Of a stretch of DNA of 64,000 bases, positions 45,014 through 54,605 are shown one piece after another (the first letter of the stretch is position 1; the number at the start of each line of letters is the position of its first letter). The stretch comes from Cellulophaga lytica DSM 7489. Lineage in GTDB: Bacteria > Bacteroidota > Bacteroidia > Flavobacteriales > Flavobacteriaceae. The position numbers and the translations under genes are program-made. The stretch lies in assembly GCF_000190595.1 (NCBI RefSeq), contig NC_015167.1:2097501-2161500 (forward strand), in the 5' to 3' direction. The notes beneath the pieces were generated by a model. That model did no database searches and was not told where the DNA came from. It saw nothing but the letters and a program-made list of their open reading frames with translations.

Positions 45014-45322
45014 GTAATTATAGTATGCTTAAATGTATTTCTTATAGCTAGTTAAGTTTATTGAATATTACTATAATTTTTTTGTACTAATTAAACGAAT
45101 ACTTTTCTATATTTTCCTATATTTAATAATTCAATTAATTTTATAGGAAATCATTCTTTAAAACATAGTTTTAAGAGCAAAAAATCACATATTTAGCAAA
45201 TTTATTGTGTTTATGTTTTTTAGTTCTTTTAGGTTGATGTGCATTATCATCAAACAAAATAACTATTGTTTTAATGATGCAATACTAGTTATTGGTAACC
45301 ATAAGCACAAAACAAATAACGT
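45014..45322 (+). promoter_or_regulatory. Upstream region of acs with clustered dyads
   Basis: About 310 bases, very AT-rich, no ORF. Three inverted repeats lie close together just before acs: TTGATG-8-CATCAA (45234-45253), AAACAA-8-TTGTTT (45252-45271) and GTTA-TTGG-TAAC (45288-45299). The first two share arm length and spacing, as expected for dimeric regulator sites. No exact TAnnTTTG was found on the plus strand near acs. Confidence 0.4.
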
Positions 45323-47230
45323 ATGAGTAATTATCACATTAAGCATTTAGAGGAGTATTTTCAGGTATACCGAAAATCTGTACGTAACCCAGAAGCATTT
45401 TGGGAAGAAATAGCTGAAGAACATTTTTTATGGAGGAAAAAGTGGGATAATGTTTTAAGTTGGGATTTTTCTAAACCAGAGGTTAAATGGTTTGAAAATG
45501 CAAAACTGAATATTACGGAGAATTGTATAGACAGACATTTAACAACTAGAGGAGAAAAAACAGCAATTCTTTTTGAACCTAACAACCCTAATGAGGAAGC
45601 GCAACACATTAGTTATTACGAGTTGCATAAGCGTGTTTGTAAAATGGCTAATGTATTAAAAGAAAACGGCGTTAAAAAAGGTGATAGGGTTTGTATTTAC
45701 TTACCTATGATTCCGGAATTAGCAGTTTCTTTATTAGCTTGTGCAAGAATAGGAGCTATACATTCTGTTGTTTTTGCAGGCTTTTCTTCTAATGCATTGG
45801 CAACAAGAATTAATGACTCTGATTGTAAACTTGTAATTACCTCTGATGGTTCTTTTAGAGGTAAAAAGTCTATTGATTTAAAAGGTATTGTAGATGTTGC
45901 TTTAAATGATTGTCCTGGGGTAAAAACTGTTTTGGTAGCAAAACGTACCAATGCAGAGATTACAATGGTAGAAGGTAGGGATAAGTGGTTACAACCACTG
46001 TTAGATGAAGCTTATGGAGATTGTGTGGCAGAAATAATGGATGCAGAAGATCCATTATTTATTTTATATACATCTGGTTCTACTGGTACGCCAAAAGGTA
46101 TGGTACACACTACAGGTGGTTATATGGTGTATACAGCGTATACGTTTAAAAATATTTTTCAGTATAAAGAAAATGATATTTATTGGTGTACAGCAGATAT
46201 TGGGTGGATTACTGGCCACTCTTACATTGTTTATGGTCCTTTAGCAAATGGCGCTACTACAGTAATGTTTGAAGGTGTGCCTTCTTATCCAGATTTTGGA
46301 CGCTTTTGGGAAGTTGTAGAAAAACATAAAGTGACTCAGTTTTATACCGCACCAACAGCTATTAGAGCTTTAGCAAAAGAAAATATGGATTTTGTAGAAA
46401 ACCATGATTTATCTTCCTTAAAAGTATTGGGCTCTGTAGGCGAACCTATAAATGAGGAAGCCTGGCATTGGTATAACAATAATGTAGGTAAAAATAATAG
46501 TCCTATTGTAGATACGTGGTGGCAAACAGAAACTGGTGGAATTATGATTTCTCCTATACCGTATGTTACACCGACAACACCTACATATGCAACGTTGCCT
46601 TTTATTGGTATACAACCTGCCTTAATGGATGAAAACGGACAAGAAGTAAAAGGAAATCAAGTAGAAGGGCGTTTGTGTATTAAATATCCCTGGCCTTCTA
46701 TTGCAAGAACTATTTGGGGCAATCATGAAAGATATAGAGATACCTATTTTTCTGCCTATAAAGACAAATATTTTACAGGTGATGGCGCATTAAGAGATGG
46801 TGTTGGTTATTACAGAATTACAGGTCGTGTAGATGATGTTATTATTGTATCTGGACATAATTTAGGTACCGCACCAATTGAAGATACCATAAATGAGCAT
46901 CCGGCTGTAGCAGAATCTGCAATTGTAGGTTTTCCGCATGATGTAAAAGGAAATGCTTTGTATGGTTATGTTATTTTAAAAGAGTTTGGTGAAACTAGAG
47001 ATAGAGATAATTTACGAAATGAAATAAATCAGCAAATAACAGAACACATTGGACCTATTGCTAAGCTAGATAAAATACAATTTGTAACTGGCCTGCCTAA
47101 AACAAGAAGTGGTAAAATTATGCGTCGTATTTTGCGTAAAATAGCTTCTAATGATACGGGGAATTTAGGTGATATTAGTACGTTGCTAAATCCAGAAATT
47201 GTTAAGGAAATTATGGATAACTCACTATAA
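45323..47230 (+). CDS. acs: Acetyl-CoA synthetase
   Basis: AMP-forming activation of acetate to acetyl-CoA. 635 residues, normal length. P-loop YTSGSTGTPKGMVHTTGG, WWQTETGG, hinge region ITGRVDDVIIVSGHNLGTA and the acetylation-regulated C-terminal Lys in LPKTRSGKIMRRILRKIA. The N-terminus begins directly with SNYHIKHLEEYFQVYRKS. Monocistronic with a long upstream region containing dyads; terminator shared with the convergent Nramp-like gene. Regulation by carbon source is likely but not shown. Confidence 0.95.
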   Translation: MSNYHIKHLEEYFQVYRKSVRNPEAFWEEIAEEHFLWRKKWDNVLSWDFSKPEVKWFENAKLNITENCIDRHLTTRGEKTAILFEPNNPNEEAQHISYYELHKRVCKMANVLKENGVKKGDRVCIYLPMIPELAVSLLACARIGAIHSVVFAGFSSNALATRINDSDCKLVITSDGSFRGKKSIDLKGIVDVALNDCPGVKTVLVAKRTNAEITMVEGRDKWLQPLLDEAYGDCVAEIMDAEDPLFILYTSGSTGTPKGMVHTTGGYMVYTAYTFKNIFQYKENDIYWCTADIGWITGHSYIVYGPLANGATTVMFEGVPSYPDFGRFWEVVEKHKVTQFYTAPTAIRALAKENMDFVENHDLSSLKVLGSVGEPINEEAWHWYNNNVGKNNSPIVDTWWQTETGGIMISPIPYVTPTTPTYATLPFIGIQPALMDENGQEVKGNQVEGRLCIKYPWPSIARTIWGNHERYRDTYFSAYKDKYFTGDGALRDGVGYYRITGRVDDVIIVSGHNLGTAPIEDTINEHPAVAESAIVGFPHDVKGNALYGYVILKEFGETRDRDNLRNEINQQITEHIGPIAKLDKIQFVTGLPKTRSGKIMRRILRKIASNDTGNLGDISTLLNPEIVKEIMDNSL

Positions 47231-47247
47231 AACACAGTATGTAGTTT

Positions 47248-47277
47248 AAACCGACTTTTTACAGAGTCGGTTTTTTT
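47248..47277. terminator. Terminator after acs, overlapping the Nramp-like stop codon
   Basis: Stem AAACCGACT / AGTCGGTTT, 8-base loop, T tract. The stop of the convergent minus-strand gene is inside the T tract. Confidence 0.85.
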
Positions 47278-48550
47278 ATGCAATAATTTCTATATAACAA
47301 TAGTAAACAGCAAAAAGACTTAAAAATAAAATGCCCAGGTAAGTAAGTATTTGTAACCACTTTTTAGGCTGGTGCTCTTTAGCTACATCTGTACTTAGTA
47401 CATTTTTTAAATTCATATAACCAACTACAGGAGCTACTATAAAAGATACAAATGTAGCCAAAGCTACTACTTTTCCCATATTAGAATTAAAAAATACAAT
47501 TACAGCCAAATTTATAACCGTAAGCACAAGTACGGCTATCGTAAAATAAGATTTACTTTGTTTTTTTATTTCTTCAGTGGTATTATTTGGCTTGTTTTTT
47601 AGTTTTTGTAATACATCAATACTAACCCTTGCAATTGCATCATGAGCCGTCATACAAGAACTAAACATTGTTGCAAAAGCAGCTGTAGCAACAAAAATGG
47701 TTGTCCACTCACCAATATGTACAGTAAATAAATTAATTAGTTGATCTGCAAAACCTACAGCACTACTACTCATTTCTGTATTTGTGCCATAAAGAGATAA
47801 GCACCCAATTGTCATAAAAAATATAGCAAGTATTGCAGTAACAATGTAGCCAAAGTTAAATTCAGACAATGCTTCTTTAAGGTTTAATTTTTTGTTGGTT
47901 AGTTTTTGCTTTTCAATGGTCCACATACTTAACCAACTAGAGGTTTCTACGGCAGTAGGCATCCAACCAACTAAACCAATAATAAATAAAATGCTGGCAT
48001 TGCTAAAAAGTGACGGAGGATTAAAGTTGGCAACTTCATTAACCTTACCCTTAAAAATAACCATAGCAGTTGTAGCTAAAAGCGCAATTCCTAAAATTGA
48101 AACTATAATTTTTAAAGATTTTTCTAAAAAAACATATTTACCAATAATAAGTAGTGCAGATATAAAAGCAAATAAAGCAAATGCAACTAGGGTTATAGAT
48201 GCATTTGTGAAATTTAAAAGATTTATAAGTAAACCAGAAGTTACCAAATACAAAGCTGCTAAAATGGTAAATGTAGACACAAGTGTAATTAGTGCATAAA
48301 ACCATAAATACCCTTTACCACGATTTAAATAGCCCTCTATAAGTGTTTTGTTAGTAGCGTTGGTATACCTAATACCAAACTCAAAAAAAGGATATTTTAA
48401 AATATTAGCAAGTATAATAGGTACTAACATTATCCAACCATATTGTGCCCCAGCTTTGGTAGACAATACTAGGTGAGAGGTGCCAATTGCCATACTTGCA
48501 AAAAGTAACCCTGGCCCTAAATTTTTAAGTAAAGTTGTAATTTTTTGCAT
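47276..48550 (-). CDS. Nramp-related transporter with non-canonical metal-site residues
   Basis: 424 residues, about 11 membrane helices, LeuT-like Nramp fold suggested by GPGLLFASMAIGTSHLVLST (TM1, residues 12-31) and IIGLVGWMPTAVETSSWLS (TM6). In canonical Mn/Fe Nramp proteins TM1 carries DPGN and TM6 MPH; aligned here these read GTSH (23-26) and MPT (197-199). The usual Asp/Asn and Met-His-type ligands are therefore partly missing. It may carry another cation or substrate. The SanA-like gene lies upstream, 11 bases away in the same direction. Confidence 0.82.
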   Translation of the reverse strand: MQKITTLLKNLGPGLLFASMAIGTSHLVLSTKAGAQYGWIMLVPIILANILKYPFFEFGIRYTNATNKTLIEGYLNRGKGYLWFYALITLVSTFTILAALYLVTSGLLINLLNFTNASITLVAFALFAFISALLIIGKYVFLEKSLKIIVSILGIALLATTAMVIFKGKVNEVANFNPPSLFSNASILFIIGLVGWMPTAVETSSWLSMWTIEKQKLTNKKLNLKEALSEFNFGYIVTAILAIFFMTIGCLSLYGTNTEMSSSAVGFADQLINLFTVHIGEWTTIFVATAAFATMFSSCMTAHDAIARVSIDVLQKLKNKPNNTTEEIKKQSKSYFTIAVLVLTVINLAVIVFFNSNMGKVVALATFVSFIVAPVVGYMNLKNVLSTDVAKEHQPKKWLQILTYLGILFLSLFAVYYCYIEIIA

Positions 48551-48561
48551 TGTAGTATGTA

Positions 48562-49197
48562 CTATTCTATCACTATTTTTTCGCCGTAAAATTTAGGTTC
48601 AGTATTAAACAATATGTCTAAAAACACTTTAACACGTGCTAAATATTCTCTGGTTTGCACTTTTAAACCTGCTTTTCCGTTTAAGTCTTTAGCATTAAAA
48701 CCAACAGCAGTAAGGCCTTTTTTTTCTGCAATATAAATAGCTCTTTCATTATGAAACTTTTGAGATATTACAGTAACATTATCTAAGCTAAAAATAACGT
48801 GTGCACGCACCATAGAGTCTAAAGTTCTAAAGCCGGCATAGTCTAAAAATATTTTTTCTGCAGGAATACCTTTTTTTACAAGATCTCTTTTAAAAGTATC
48901 TGGCTCATTATAGTACTTACTGCCATTATCACCACTAACCAAAACAAAGTCTATTTTTTGCGCTTTGTACAAAGCAATTGTTGCATTTATACGGTGTACG
49001 TAATAAGGGTTAGGACTCCCATTTGTTAGTTTGCTAGTTGTGCCTAAAACCAAGCCAACTCTATTGTGTGGTACAGTGTTTACTGCATAATAGGTTTTTC
49101 CATTAGCGGCATTTTTAATAACGCTATTAGAACAAAAAATTGCCAATAAAGGCAATGCAATTAGTATAAAAAGGAGTATGGCAATTTTTTTCTTCAT
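48562..49197 (-). CDS. SanA/YdcF-type DUF218 membrane-anchored protein
   Basis: 211 residues starting at MKKKIAILLFILIALPLLAI (ATG 49197); a longer frame upstream is unlikely because it adds a second hydrophobic stretch with no signal logic. One N-terminal anchor, then the DUF218 domain: VGLVLGTTSKLTNGSPNPYY, FVLVSGDNGSKYYNEPDTF, DYAGFRTLDSMVRA and VTVISQKFHNERAIYIAE. SanA in enteric bacteria affects envelope permeability to vancomycin; biochemical activity is not established. It precedes the Nramp-like gene by 11 bases and may be co-transcribed. Confidence 0.9.
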   Translation of the reverse strand: MKKKIAILLFILIALPLLAIFCSNSVIKNAANGKTYYAVNTVPHNRVGLVLGTTSKLTNGSPNPYYVHRINATIALYKAQKIDFVLVSGDNGSKYYNEPDTFKRDLVKKGIPAEKIFLDYAGFRTLDSMVRAHVIFSLDNVTVISQKFHNERAIYIAEKKGLTAVGFNAKDLNGKAGLKVQTREYLARVKVFLDILFNTEPKFYGEKIVIE

Positions 49198-49305
49198 ACA
49201 AGTTAAAGGTACAAAATAGAGACTTAGGATTGATGAAAATAAAATATTGTTAAAAATTATTTTCGATGTATTCAATAATTTAACTTTATTGGCATAAAAT
49301 ATGTT

Positions 49306-50937
49306 ATGTTTTTTAATAAAAAATATAAAGTCAAACCACTAAACCACAAACCTTTGATAAAAATTTTATATTCCTTTTTAGTATTTGTGCTGCTTATTTC
49401 CTGCGCAAGTGTAGACAAACACAACAAGCAAATAACTAAGTTGCATAATGTAGAAGAACTGCATAAAGATGTTGATGTAGCTTACCGAAAACTACAAAAA
49501 TTACACCCTCAATTATATCTTTATACGTCTAAAAAGGAGTTAGATGCAAAATTTAAAACCTTAAAGGATAGTATTACAGAGCCTATGACAACTTACGCTT
49601 TTTATGAGAAATTAGCTCCTGTTGTAGCAGAGGTTAGGCAAGGACATGCAGGTATTTCTGTGCCAACAAAAAAATATACACGTAAAGAAGGTAAAGCTTT
49701 AAATAAACTAAAAAATGAATGGTCTTATTTAAGGTTTGAGAATGTAGAAGATGCTGTTTTGGTTAAGAATACTCTTGGAGAAGACAGTACAATGGTAGGT
49801 AGTAGAGTGGTTAAGTTAGGAGATGATTCTGTTGATGACTTGCTAAAAAAATACAAAACTTATTTTTCTTCAGACGGCTATAACACAACTTTTCATAACA
49901 AATATTCTGCGCAGAAATTAGCTAGATATTACTATTATGATAAAGGTAGATTAGATAGTTTAGAGGTTACATTTTCTAAAAATGATAGTTTATATACCAA
50001 AATTTTTAGAAGAATACCAAGAGACTCTACAAGGTTTCCTAAAGCAAAAAAAGATAGTTTAAATGATAAAAAACCAATTAAAAAGACGAAAGAAGAACGA
50101 AAACTTGCTTCAAAAAAGTTAAAGAAAGAACTAAAGGATTATCATAAATACGGATATAGTTACTCTGAAAAGTATTATAACAGAAATTTAGATTTTATAG
50201 GTGAAGATAGTAGCGTTGCTTATATGAAAATTAGAAGCTTTACTAGAGGTGATTACGAAGCTTTTTATGAAGAGGCTTTTAAAAAAATAGACTCAGCAAA
50301 AACTGAAAATTTAATTATAGACTTACGTGATAATGGAGGTGGTAGATTGGTAGAAATTCACGATTTATATTCTTACTTAGCAAAGGATAAATTTAAGTTT
50401 ATTGAGGAAGGAGAGGTAAACACAAGATACCCAATGATAAAGTCTTATATGTCTCGTAACAAAACAGTTTATGGAGCAGCATACAAGTCTTTATTTGTGC
50501 CGTTTCTATTTTTTAAAGAAGTTTTTAAGGCGCACAAAAAAAATGGGAAGCTAGTATATAAGTTTAAGGAATCTAAGATAGCAGCACCTAAAGAAAATAA
50601 TTATAAAGGTAATGTGTATGTATTAATAAATGGCCGTTCTTTTTCTGCATCTTCTGTATTTTCTAATGTTATAAAAGCACGTAAAAGAGGCATTATTGTT
50701 GGTGAGGAAACAGGCGGTGCTTATAATAGTACTGTTGCAGGCCAAACAAAATTGGTTAGACTGCCAAATTCTAAGCTAATGTTATACTTTGGATTAATGG
50801 TTTTAGAAACACCTTTTAAAACTGAAATTGAGGGGTATGGCGTTAAACCAGACATAGTTATTACACCTACTTTAGAGGATCGTGCAAACAATTACGATCC
50901 AGAGCTAGATTGGATTTTAAATTCAATAAATAAATAA
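49306..50937 (+). CDS. S41 family (tail-specific-type) peptidase lipoprotein
   Basis: 543 residues. Lipoprotein signal ending FLVFVLLISC (Cys about residue 33). An N-terminal helical cap (about 45-130), a short PDZ-like segment (MVGSRVVKLGDDSVDDLL), and the S41 catalytic domain with IIDLRDNGGGRLVEIHDLYS, nucleophile Ser in INGRSFSASSVFSNVI, and the basic residue region VGEETGGAYNSTVAGQTK. Probably a periplasmic or surface-attached protease. Divergent from the SanA-like gene. ATG 49306 is chosen; an out-of-frame ATG lies five bases upstream. Confidence 0.88.
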   Translation: MFFNKKYKVKPLNHKPLIKILYSFLVFVLLISCASVDKHNKQITKLHNVEELHKDVDVAYRKLQKLHPQLYLYTSKKELDAKFKTLKDSITEPMTTYAFYEKLAPVVAEVRQGHAGISVPTKKYTRKEGKALNKLKNEWSYLRFENVEDAVLVKNTLGEDSTMVGSRVVKLGDDSVDDLLKKYKTYFSSDGYNTTFHNKYSAQKLARYYYYDKGRLDSLEVTFSKNDSLYTKIFRRIPRDSTRFPKAKKDSLNDKKPIKKTKEERKLASKKLKKELKDYHKYGYSYSEKYYNRNLDFIGEDSSVAYMKIRSFTRGDYEAFYEEAFKKIDSAKTENLIIDLRDNGGGRLVEIHDLYSYLAKDKFKFIEEGEVNTRYPMIKSYMSRNKTVYGAAYKSLFVPFLFFKEVFKAHKKNGKLVYKFKESKIAAPKENNYKGNVYVLINGRSFSASSVFSNVIKARKRGIIVGEETGGAYNSTVAGQTKLVRLPNSKLMLYFGLMVLETPFKTEIEGYGVKPDIVITPTLEDRANNYDPELDWILNSINK

Positions 50938-51064
50938 GTTTTTACTGTACAACTTTATAAAACAGTTGTTCTACAACGGTAAACAAGTGTTTTGCAACAT
51001 TAATTATGCATCTTTTATGTAAGCGTTTAGTTTTGGCAATAAATAACTAAACCCCAAACAAAAA

Positions 51065-51580
51065 ATGAAAAAAATTACGTTACTAATTGTGTTTGCAGTA
51101 ATGGCTGTAAACTTATCTGCACAAGAAGGATTAAAAATAGGTATACAAGGTGGTATTCCTTTAGATGATTATACAGATAATGTAAGTTTAATAGTTGCTG
51201 CAGATATAGGCCATATGTGGGCATTGGGTGAAGTAGTAGACTTAGGTGTAACTGGTGGCTACATACACGGCTTTGCAGAAAAATACCATACAGGCACTAT
51301 TACTAATGATTTACCTGATATTCAGTTTTTAAAAGCTGCAGCTTCTGTGCGTGTTTGGACATCCAATTCTTTTTCTTTTGGCGCAGATTTAGGTCAGGGT
51401 TTTGGACTAAATGATGATAATGAAGGTGGCTTTTATTACAGACCTCAAATAGGTTATTTAATGGGAGAAAGTACAGAGCTTAATTTATCATATACAGGCA
51501 TACAATTAGGAGATAATACAGAATGGTCTACGGTATCTATAGGTATTATGCACACCATAAAAACAATAAAGAGATTCTAA
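51065..51580 (+). CDS. Small outer-membrane beta-barrel protein
   Basis: 171 residues. Signal peptide (MKKITLLIVFAVMAVNLSA, then QEG) and alternating amphipathic strands: LKIGIQGGIPLDDYTDNVSL, SFGADLGQGFGLNDDNEGGF, TELNLSYTGIQLGDN, ending TVSIGIMHTIKTIKRF. This pattern fits an eight-strand OmpA/OmpW-like barrel. It lacks any domain that would give a function. Monocistronic; hairpin terminator follows. Confidence 0.8.
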   Translation: MKKITLLIVFAVMAVNLSAQEGLKIGIQGGIPLDDYTDNVSLIVAADIGHMWALGEVVDLGVTGGYIHGFAEKYHTGTITNDLPDIQFLKAAASVRVWTSNSFSFGADLGQGFGLNDDNEGGFYYRPQIGYLMGESTELNLSYTGIQLGDNTEWSTVSIGIMHTIKTIKRF

Positions 51581-51599
51581 ATAAAGAATACAAGATTTT

Positions 51600-51645
51600 A
51601 AAACACCTACAGTATATCTAAATTGGTATAGCGTAGGTGTTTTTT
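51600..51645. terminator. Terminator between the small OMP and lrp-like gene
   Basis: Stem AAAACACCTAC / GTAGGTGTTTT with a 22-base loop and T tract on the plus strand. The 3' arm lies in the last codons of the convergent minus-strand gene. Confidence 0.75.
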
Positions 51646-52079
51646 ATTTCTCCCATTACAAATGTACTGTGCGTGCTTCCTACACTTTTTACAGAGCCCA
51701 AGCCATTTAACACAAAGTCTTGGTAATGCAGCATATCTTTTACTTGCACTTTAAGTAAAAAATCAAAATCACCAGAAATATTGTAACACTCTGTTACTTC
51801 TTTTATTGACTTAATTTCTTTTACAAAATTGTGCCCTATATCTTTAGTGTGCTGCTTTAGTTTAATATTACAAAAAACAGTTAATCCTTTCTCTAACTTT
51901 TCGGCATCTAAAACAGCAACATATTTTTTTATAAATCCATTTCTTTCTAACCTTTTTATTCTTTCAAAAACTGGCGTTGTAGATAAATTTACTTTGTTGG
52001 CCAATTCTTTAGAAGTTAGGTTAGCGTTTAATTGTAGTAATCGTAAAAGTTGTACATCTATCTGGTCTAAGTTGCTCAT
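51618..52079 (-). CDS. Lrp/AsnC family transcriptional regulator
   Basis: 153 residues from ATG 52079 (MSNLDQIDVQLLRLL); a longer in-frame version would add a non-conserved leader. N-terminal HTH (LTSKELANKVNLSTTPVFER IKRL across residues 22-44), linker, and the RAM/AsnC ligand-binding domain (VFCNIKLKQHTKDIGHNF, VTECYNISGDFDFLLKV, GSVKSVGSTHSTFVM). It is divergent from metE, with 157 bases between start codons, so metE and itself are likely targets. Confidence 0.93.
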   Translation of the reverse strand: MSNLDQIDVQLLRLLQLNANLTSKELANKVNLSTTPVFERIKRLERNGFIKKYVAVLDAEKLEKGLTVFCNIKLKQHTKDIGHNFVKEIKSIKEVTECYNISGDFDFLLKVQVKDMLHYQDFVLNGLGSVKSVGSTHSTFVMGEIKNTYAIPI

Positions 52080-52151
52080 AGAAAATTTATCTAAAAATTG
52101 ATTTGAAACAAATGTATAAAAGATTATTATTCTTTTTACTACATATCTTGT

Positions 52152-52177
52152 AGTTGTTATTTCTAAAATCAACAACT
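52152..52177. repeat. Inverted repeat in the lrp-metE intergenic region
   Basis: AGTTGTT / AACAACT, 7-bp arms with a 12-base AT-rich spacer, roughly midway between the divergent lrp-like gene and metE. Candidate operator. Confidence 0.4.
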
Positions 52178-52236
52178 TATTTAGCTAAAATATTTATTAT
52201 ACTAAACTTTGCATAGAATAATAAATTTACAATGCT

Positions 52237-54555
52237 ATGAAAACTAATGTTTTAGGTTACCCAAGAATTGGAGCTAAAAGAGAGTTAAAAAAAGTAAGCG
52301 AGAAGTACTGGAAAGGTACAGCTACTAAAACCGAATTGGTAGAAATGGGTAAGCAGTTAAAACTTTACAATTGGAAATTAATGCAAAAGGCAGGAGTAGA
52401 TCTTATTCCGTCTAACGATTTTTCTTTTTACGATCAGGTTTTAGATGCTACCTTAACCTACGGTTGTATTCCTGCAAGATATCAGAAAATAAAAGAAAAA
52501 GAATCTAAGCTAAACTTATATTTTGCTATGGCAAGAGGCTTACAAAATAATGAGTTTGATGTTACTGCTATGGAAATGACTAAGTGGTTTGATACCAATT
52601 ATCATTATTTAGTGCCAGAGTTTACAGCTAATCAAGATTTTGAATTGTTCTCTTTAAAACCTGTAGAGGAGTTTAAAGAAGCATTAGCACATAACATTAC
52701 TACAAAACCAGTAGTATTAAGTCCGGTTACTTATTTGCTTTTAGGAAAGGAAAAAGAGGAGGGCTTTAATAAAATAGATTTGTTAAACAATTTGTTACCT
52801 GTATTTTTTGAGTTGATAACAGAGTTGGTTGCAGCTGGGGCAACACACGTACAATTAGATGAACCTTGTTTGGCATTAAACCTTACAGCTAAAGATAGGC
52901 AGGCAGTAACTAAATTGTATACCCAATTAGCCGGTAAATTTCCCGACTTAAAAATTATTTTAACTAGTTATTTTGATTGTTATGGAGATAATTTAGAAAC
53001 TGTACTTCAGTTACCAGTATACGCTTTACATTTAGATTTGGTGCGTTGTTCTTTACAATTAGATGATGTTTTAAATGCGACTAATTTTAAGAATGATAAA
53101 ATACTTAGTTTAGGTTTGGTTGACGGACGAAATATTTGGAAAAATAACTTTGAAGATACAATTGCAACACTTAAAAAGGTTGAAGAAAAAATAGGAAAAG
53201 AGAATGTTTGGTTAGCAACCTCTTGTTCTTTATTGCACTCACCTTACGATTTAGATTTGGAACAGAATGAAGAAACGTTACCTGCAAGTGTAAAACAATG
53301 GTTGGCTTTTGCTAAACAAAAAGTAGATGAGTTGGTTACAATTAAAAAACTTGCTATAGGAGACACAAGTAAAGAGGTTGTTGCTAAATTATTAAGTAAC
53401 ACTAAGGCGCATAAAGCAAAAAAAGAATCTTTAGTTATACATAATGCTGCGGTAAAAGCAAGAATAGGTTTGTTAACTGCAAATGATAGTGAGCGTAATG
53501 CAGAGTTTTCAACACGTCAAAAAATTCAAAAAAATAAACTAAAGTTACCAGTATACCCAACAACAACTATTGGGTCTTTTCCACAGACAAAAGAAGTAAG
53601 GAGTTGGCGATCTAAATTCAAGAAAAAAGAACTTAGTTTAGATGCTTACAATACATTAATTCAAAAAGAAATTGAAGAAACCATACGTTTTCAAGAAAAA
53701 ATAGGGTTAGATGTACTTGTACACGGTGAGTGTGAGCGTAATGATATGGTAGAGTATTTTGGAGAAAAACTAGATGGTTTTGCTATCTCTAGTTTTGGTT
53801 GGGTACAAAGTTATGGTAGTAGAGCTGTAAAACCACCAATATTATTTGGAGACGTATCTAGACCAGTGGCAATGACAGTTAACTGGTCTGCCTATGCACA
53901 GTCTTTAAGTTCTAAAGTAGTAAAGGGTATGTTAACAGGGCCGGTTACTATTTTACAATGGTCTTTTGTACGTAATGACCAACCAAGGTCTGAAACCTGT
54001 AAGCAAATAGCCTTAGCAATTAGAGATGAGGTTGTAGATTTAGAAAAAGCAGGTTTACAGGCTATTCAAGTAGATGAACCTGCTATTAGAGAAGGTTTAC
54101 CATTACGAAAAGAATATAGAGATGCATATTTAACTTGGGCTGTAGAGAGTTTTAAAATAGCTACTTCTGGAGTGGCAGATAAAACGCAAATACATACGCA
54201 TATGTGCTATTCTGAGTTTAATGATATTATAGAGCATATTACTAAATTAGATGCAGATGTAATTACTATAGAAACCTCTAGATCTAAAATGGATTTATTA
54301 AACGTATTTGTAGATTATAAATATCCTAATGAAATTGGTCCTGGTGTTTATGATATACACTCGCCACGTGTACCTACATTGCAAGAGATAGAAGATCTTT
54401 TAGAAAAAGCAAGTAAGTTGTTGCCTGTAGATAATATTTGGGTAAATCCGGATTGCGGATTAAAAACTAGAGATTGGCCAGAAACAAAAGCTGCTTTAGA
54501 AAATTTGGTGGCTGCTGCAAAAACAATGCGTTCTAAATTAAAAACTGCCTATTAA
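52237..54555 (+). CDS. metE: Cobalamin-independent methionine synthase
   Basis: Transfers a methyl group from methyl-tetrahydropteroyltriglutamate to homocysteine. 772 residues, two tandem barrels. N-terminal half begins NVLGYPRIGAKRELKK; the C-terminal half begins TTTIGSFPQTKEVRSWR. Zinc-ligand segments are visible: THMCYSEFNDII (His and Cys) and NPDCGLKTRDWPE (Cys). Divergent from an Lrp-type regulator with an inverted repeat in between. Terminated by a strong hairpin shared with the next, convergent gene. Confidence 0.96.
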   Translation: MKTNVLGYPRIGAKRELKKVSEKYWKGTATKTELVEMGKQLKLYNWKLMQKAGVDLIPSNDFSFYDQVLDATLTYGCIPARYQKIKEKESKLNLYFAMARGLQNNEFDVTAMEMTKWFDTNYHYLVPEFTANQDFELFSLKPVEEFKEALAHNITTKPVVLSPVTYLLLGKEKEEGFNKIDLLNNLLPVFFELITELVAAGATHVQLDEPCLALNLTAKDRQAVTKLYTQLAGKFPDLKIILTSYFDCYGDNLETVLQLPVYALHLDLVRCSLQLDDVLNATNFKNDKILSLGLVDGRNIWKNNFEDTIATLKKVEEKIGKENVWLATSCSLLHSPYDLDLEQNEETLPASVKQWLAFAKQKVDELVTIKKLAIGDTSKEVVAKLLSNTKAHKAKKESLVIHNAAVKARIGLLTANDSERNAEFSTRQKIQKNKLKLPVYPTTTIGSFPQTKEVRSWRSKFKKKELSLDAYNTLIQKEIEETIRFQEKIGLDVLVHGECERNDMVEYFGEKLDGFAISSFGWVQSYGSRAVKPPILFGDVSRPVAMTVNWSAYAQSLSSKVVKGMLTGPVTILQWSFVRNDQPRSETCKQIALAIRDEVVDLEKAGLQAIQVDEPAIREGLPLRKEYRDAYLTWAVESFKIATSGVADKTQIHTHMCYSEFNDIIEHITKLDADVITIETSRSKMDLLNVFVDYKYPNEIGPGVYDIHSPRVPTLQEIEDLLEKASKLLPVDNIWVNPDCGLKTRDWPETKAALENLVAAAKTMRSKLKTAY

Positions 54556-54567
54556 AATAAGCTGAAT

Positions 54568-54602
54568 AAAAAAGCCTTTAGATTTTACTAAAGGCTTTTA
54601 AT
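54568..54602. terminator. Terminator between metE and the DUF1080 gene
   Basis: Stem AAAAGCCTTTAG / CTAAAGGCTTTT, 6-base loop region, A and T tracts on both sides; serves convergent genes. Confidence 0.88.
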
Positions 54603-54605
54603 TTT

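Noticed and set aside
52203-52212. TAAACTTTGC before metE as a -7 box
   Set aside because: It has three bases instead of two between TA and TTTG, so it does not meet the consensus; the metE promoter is left unassigned.
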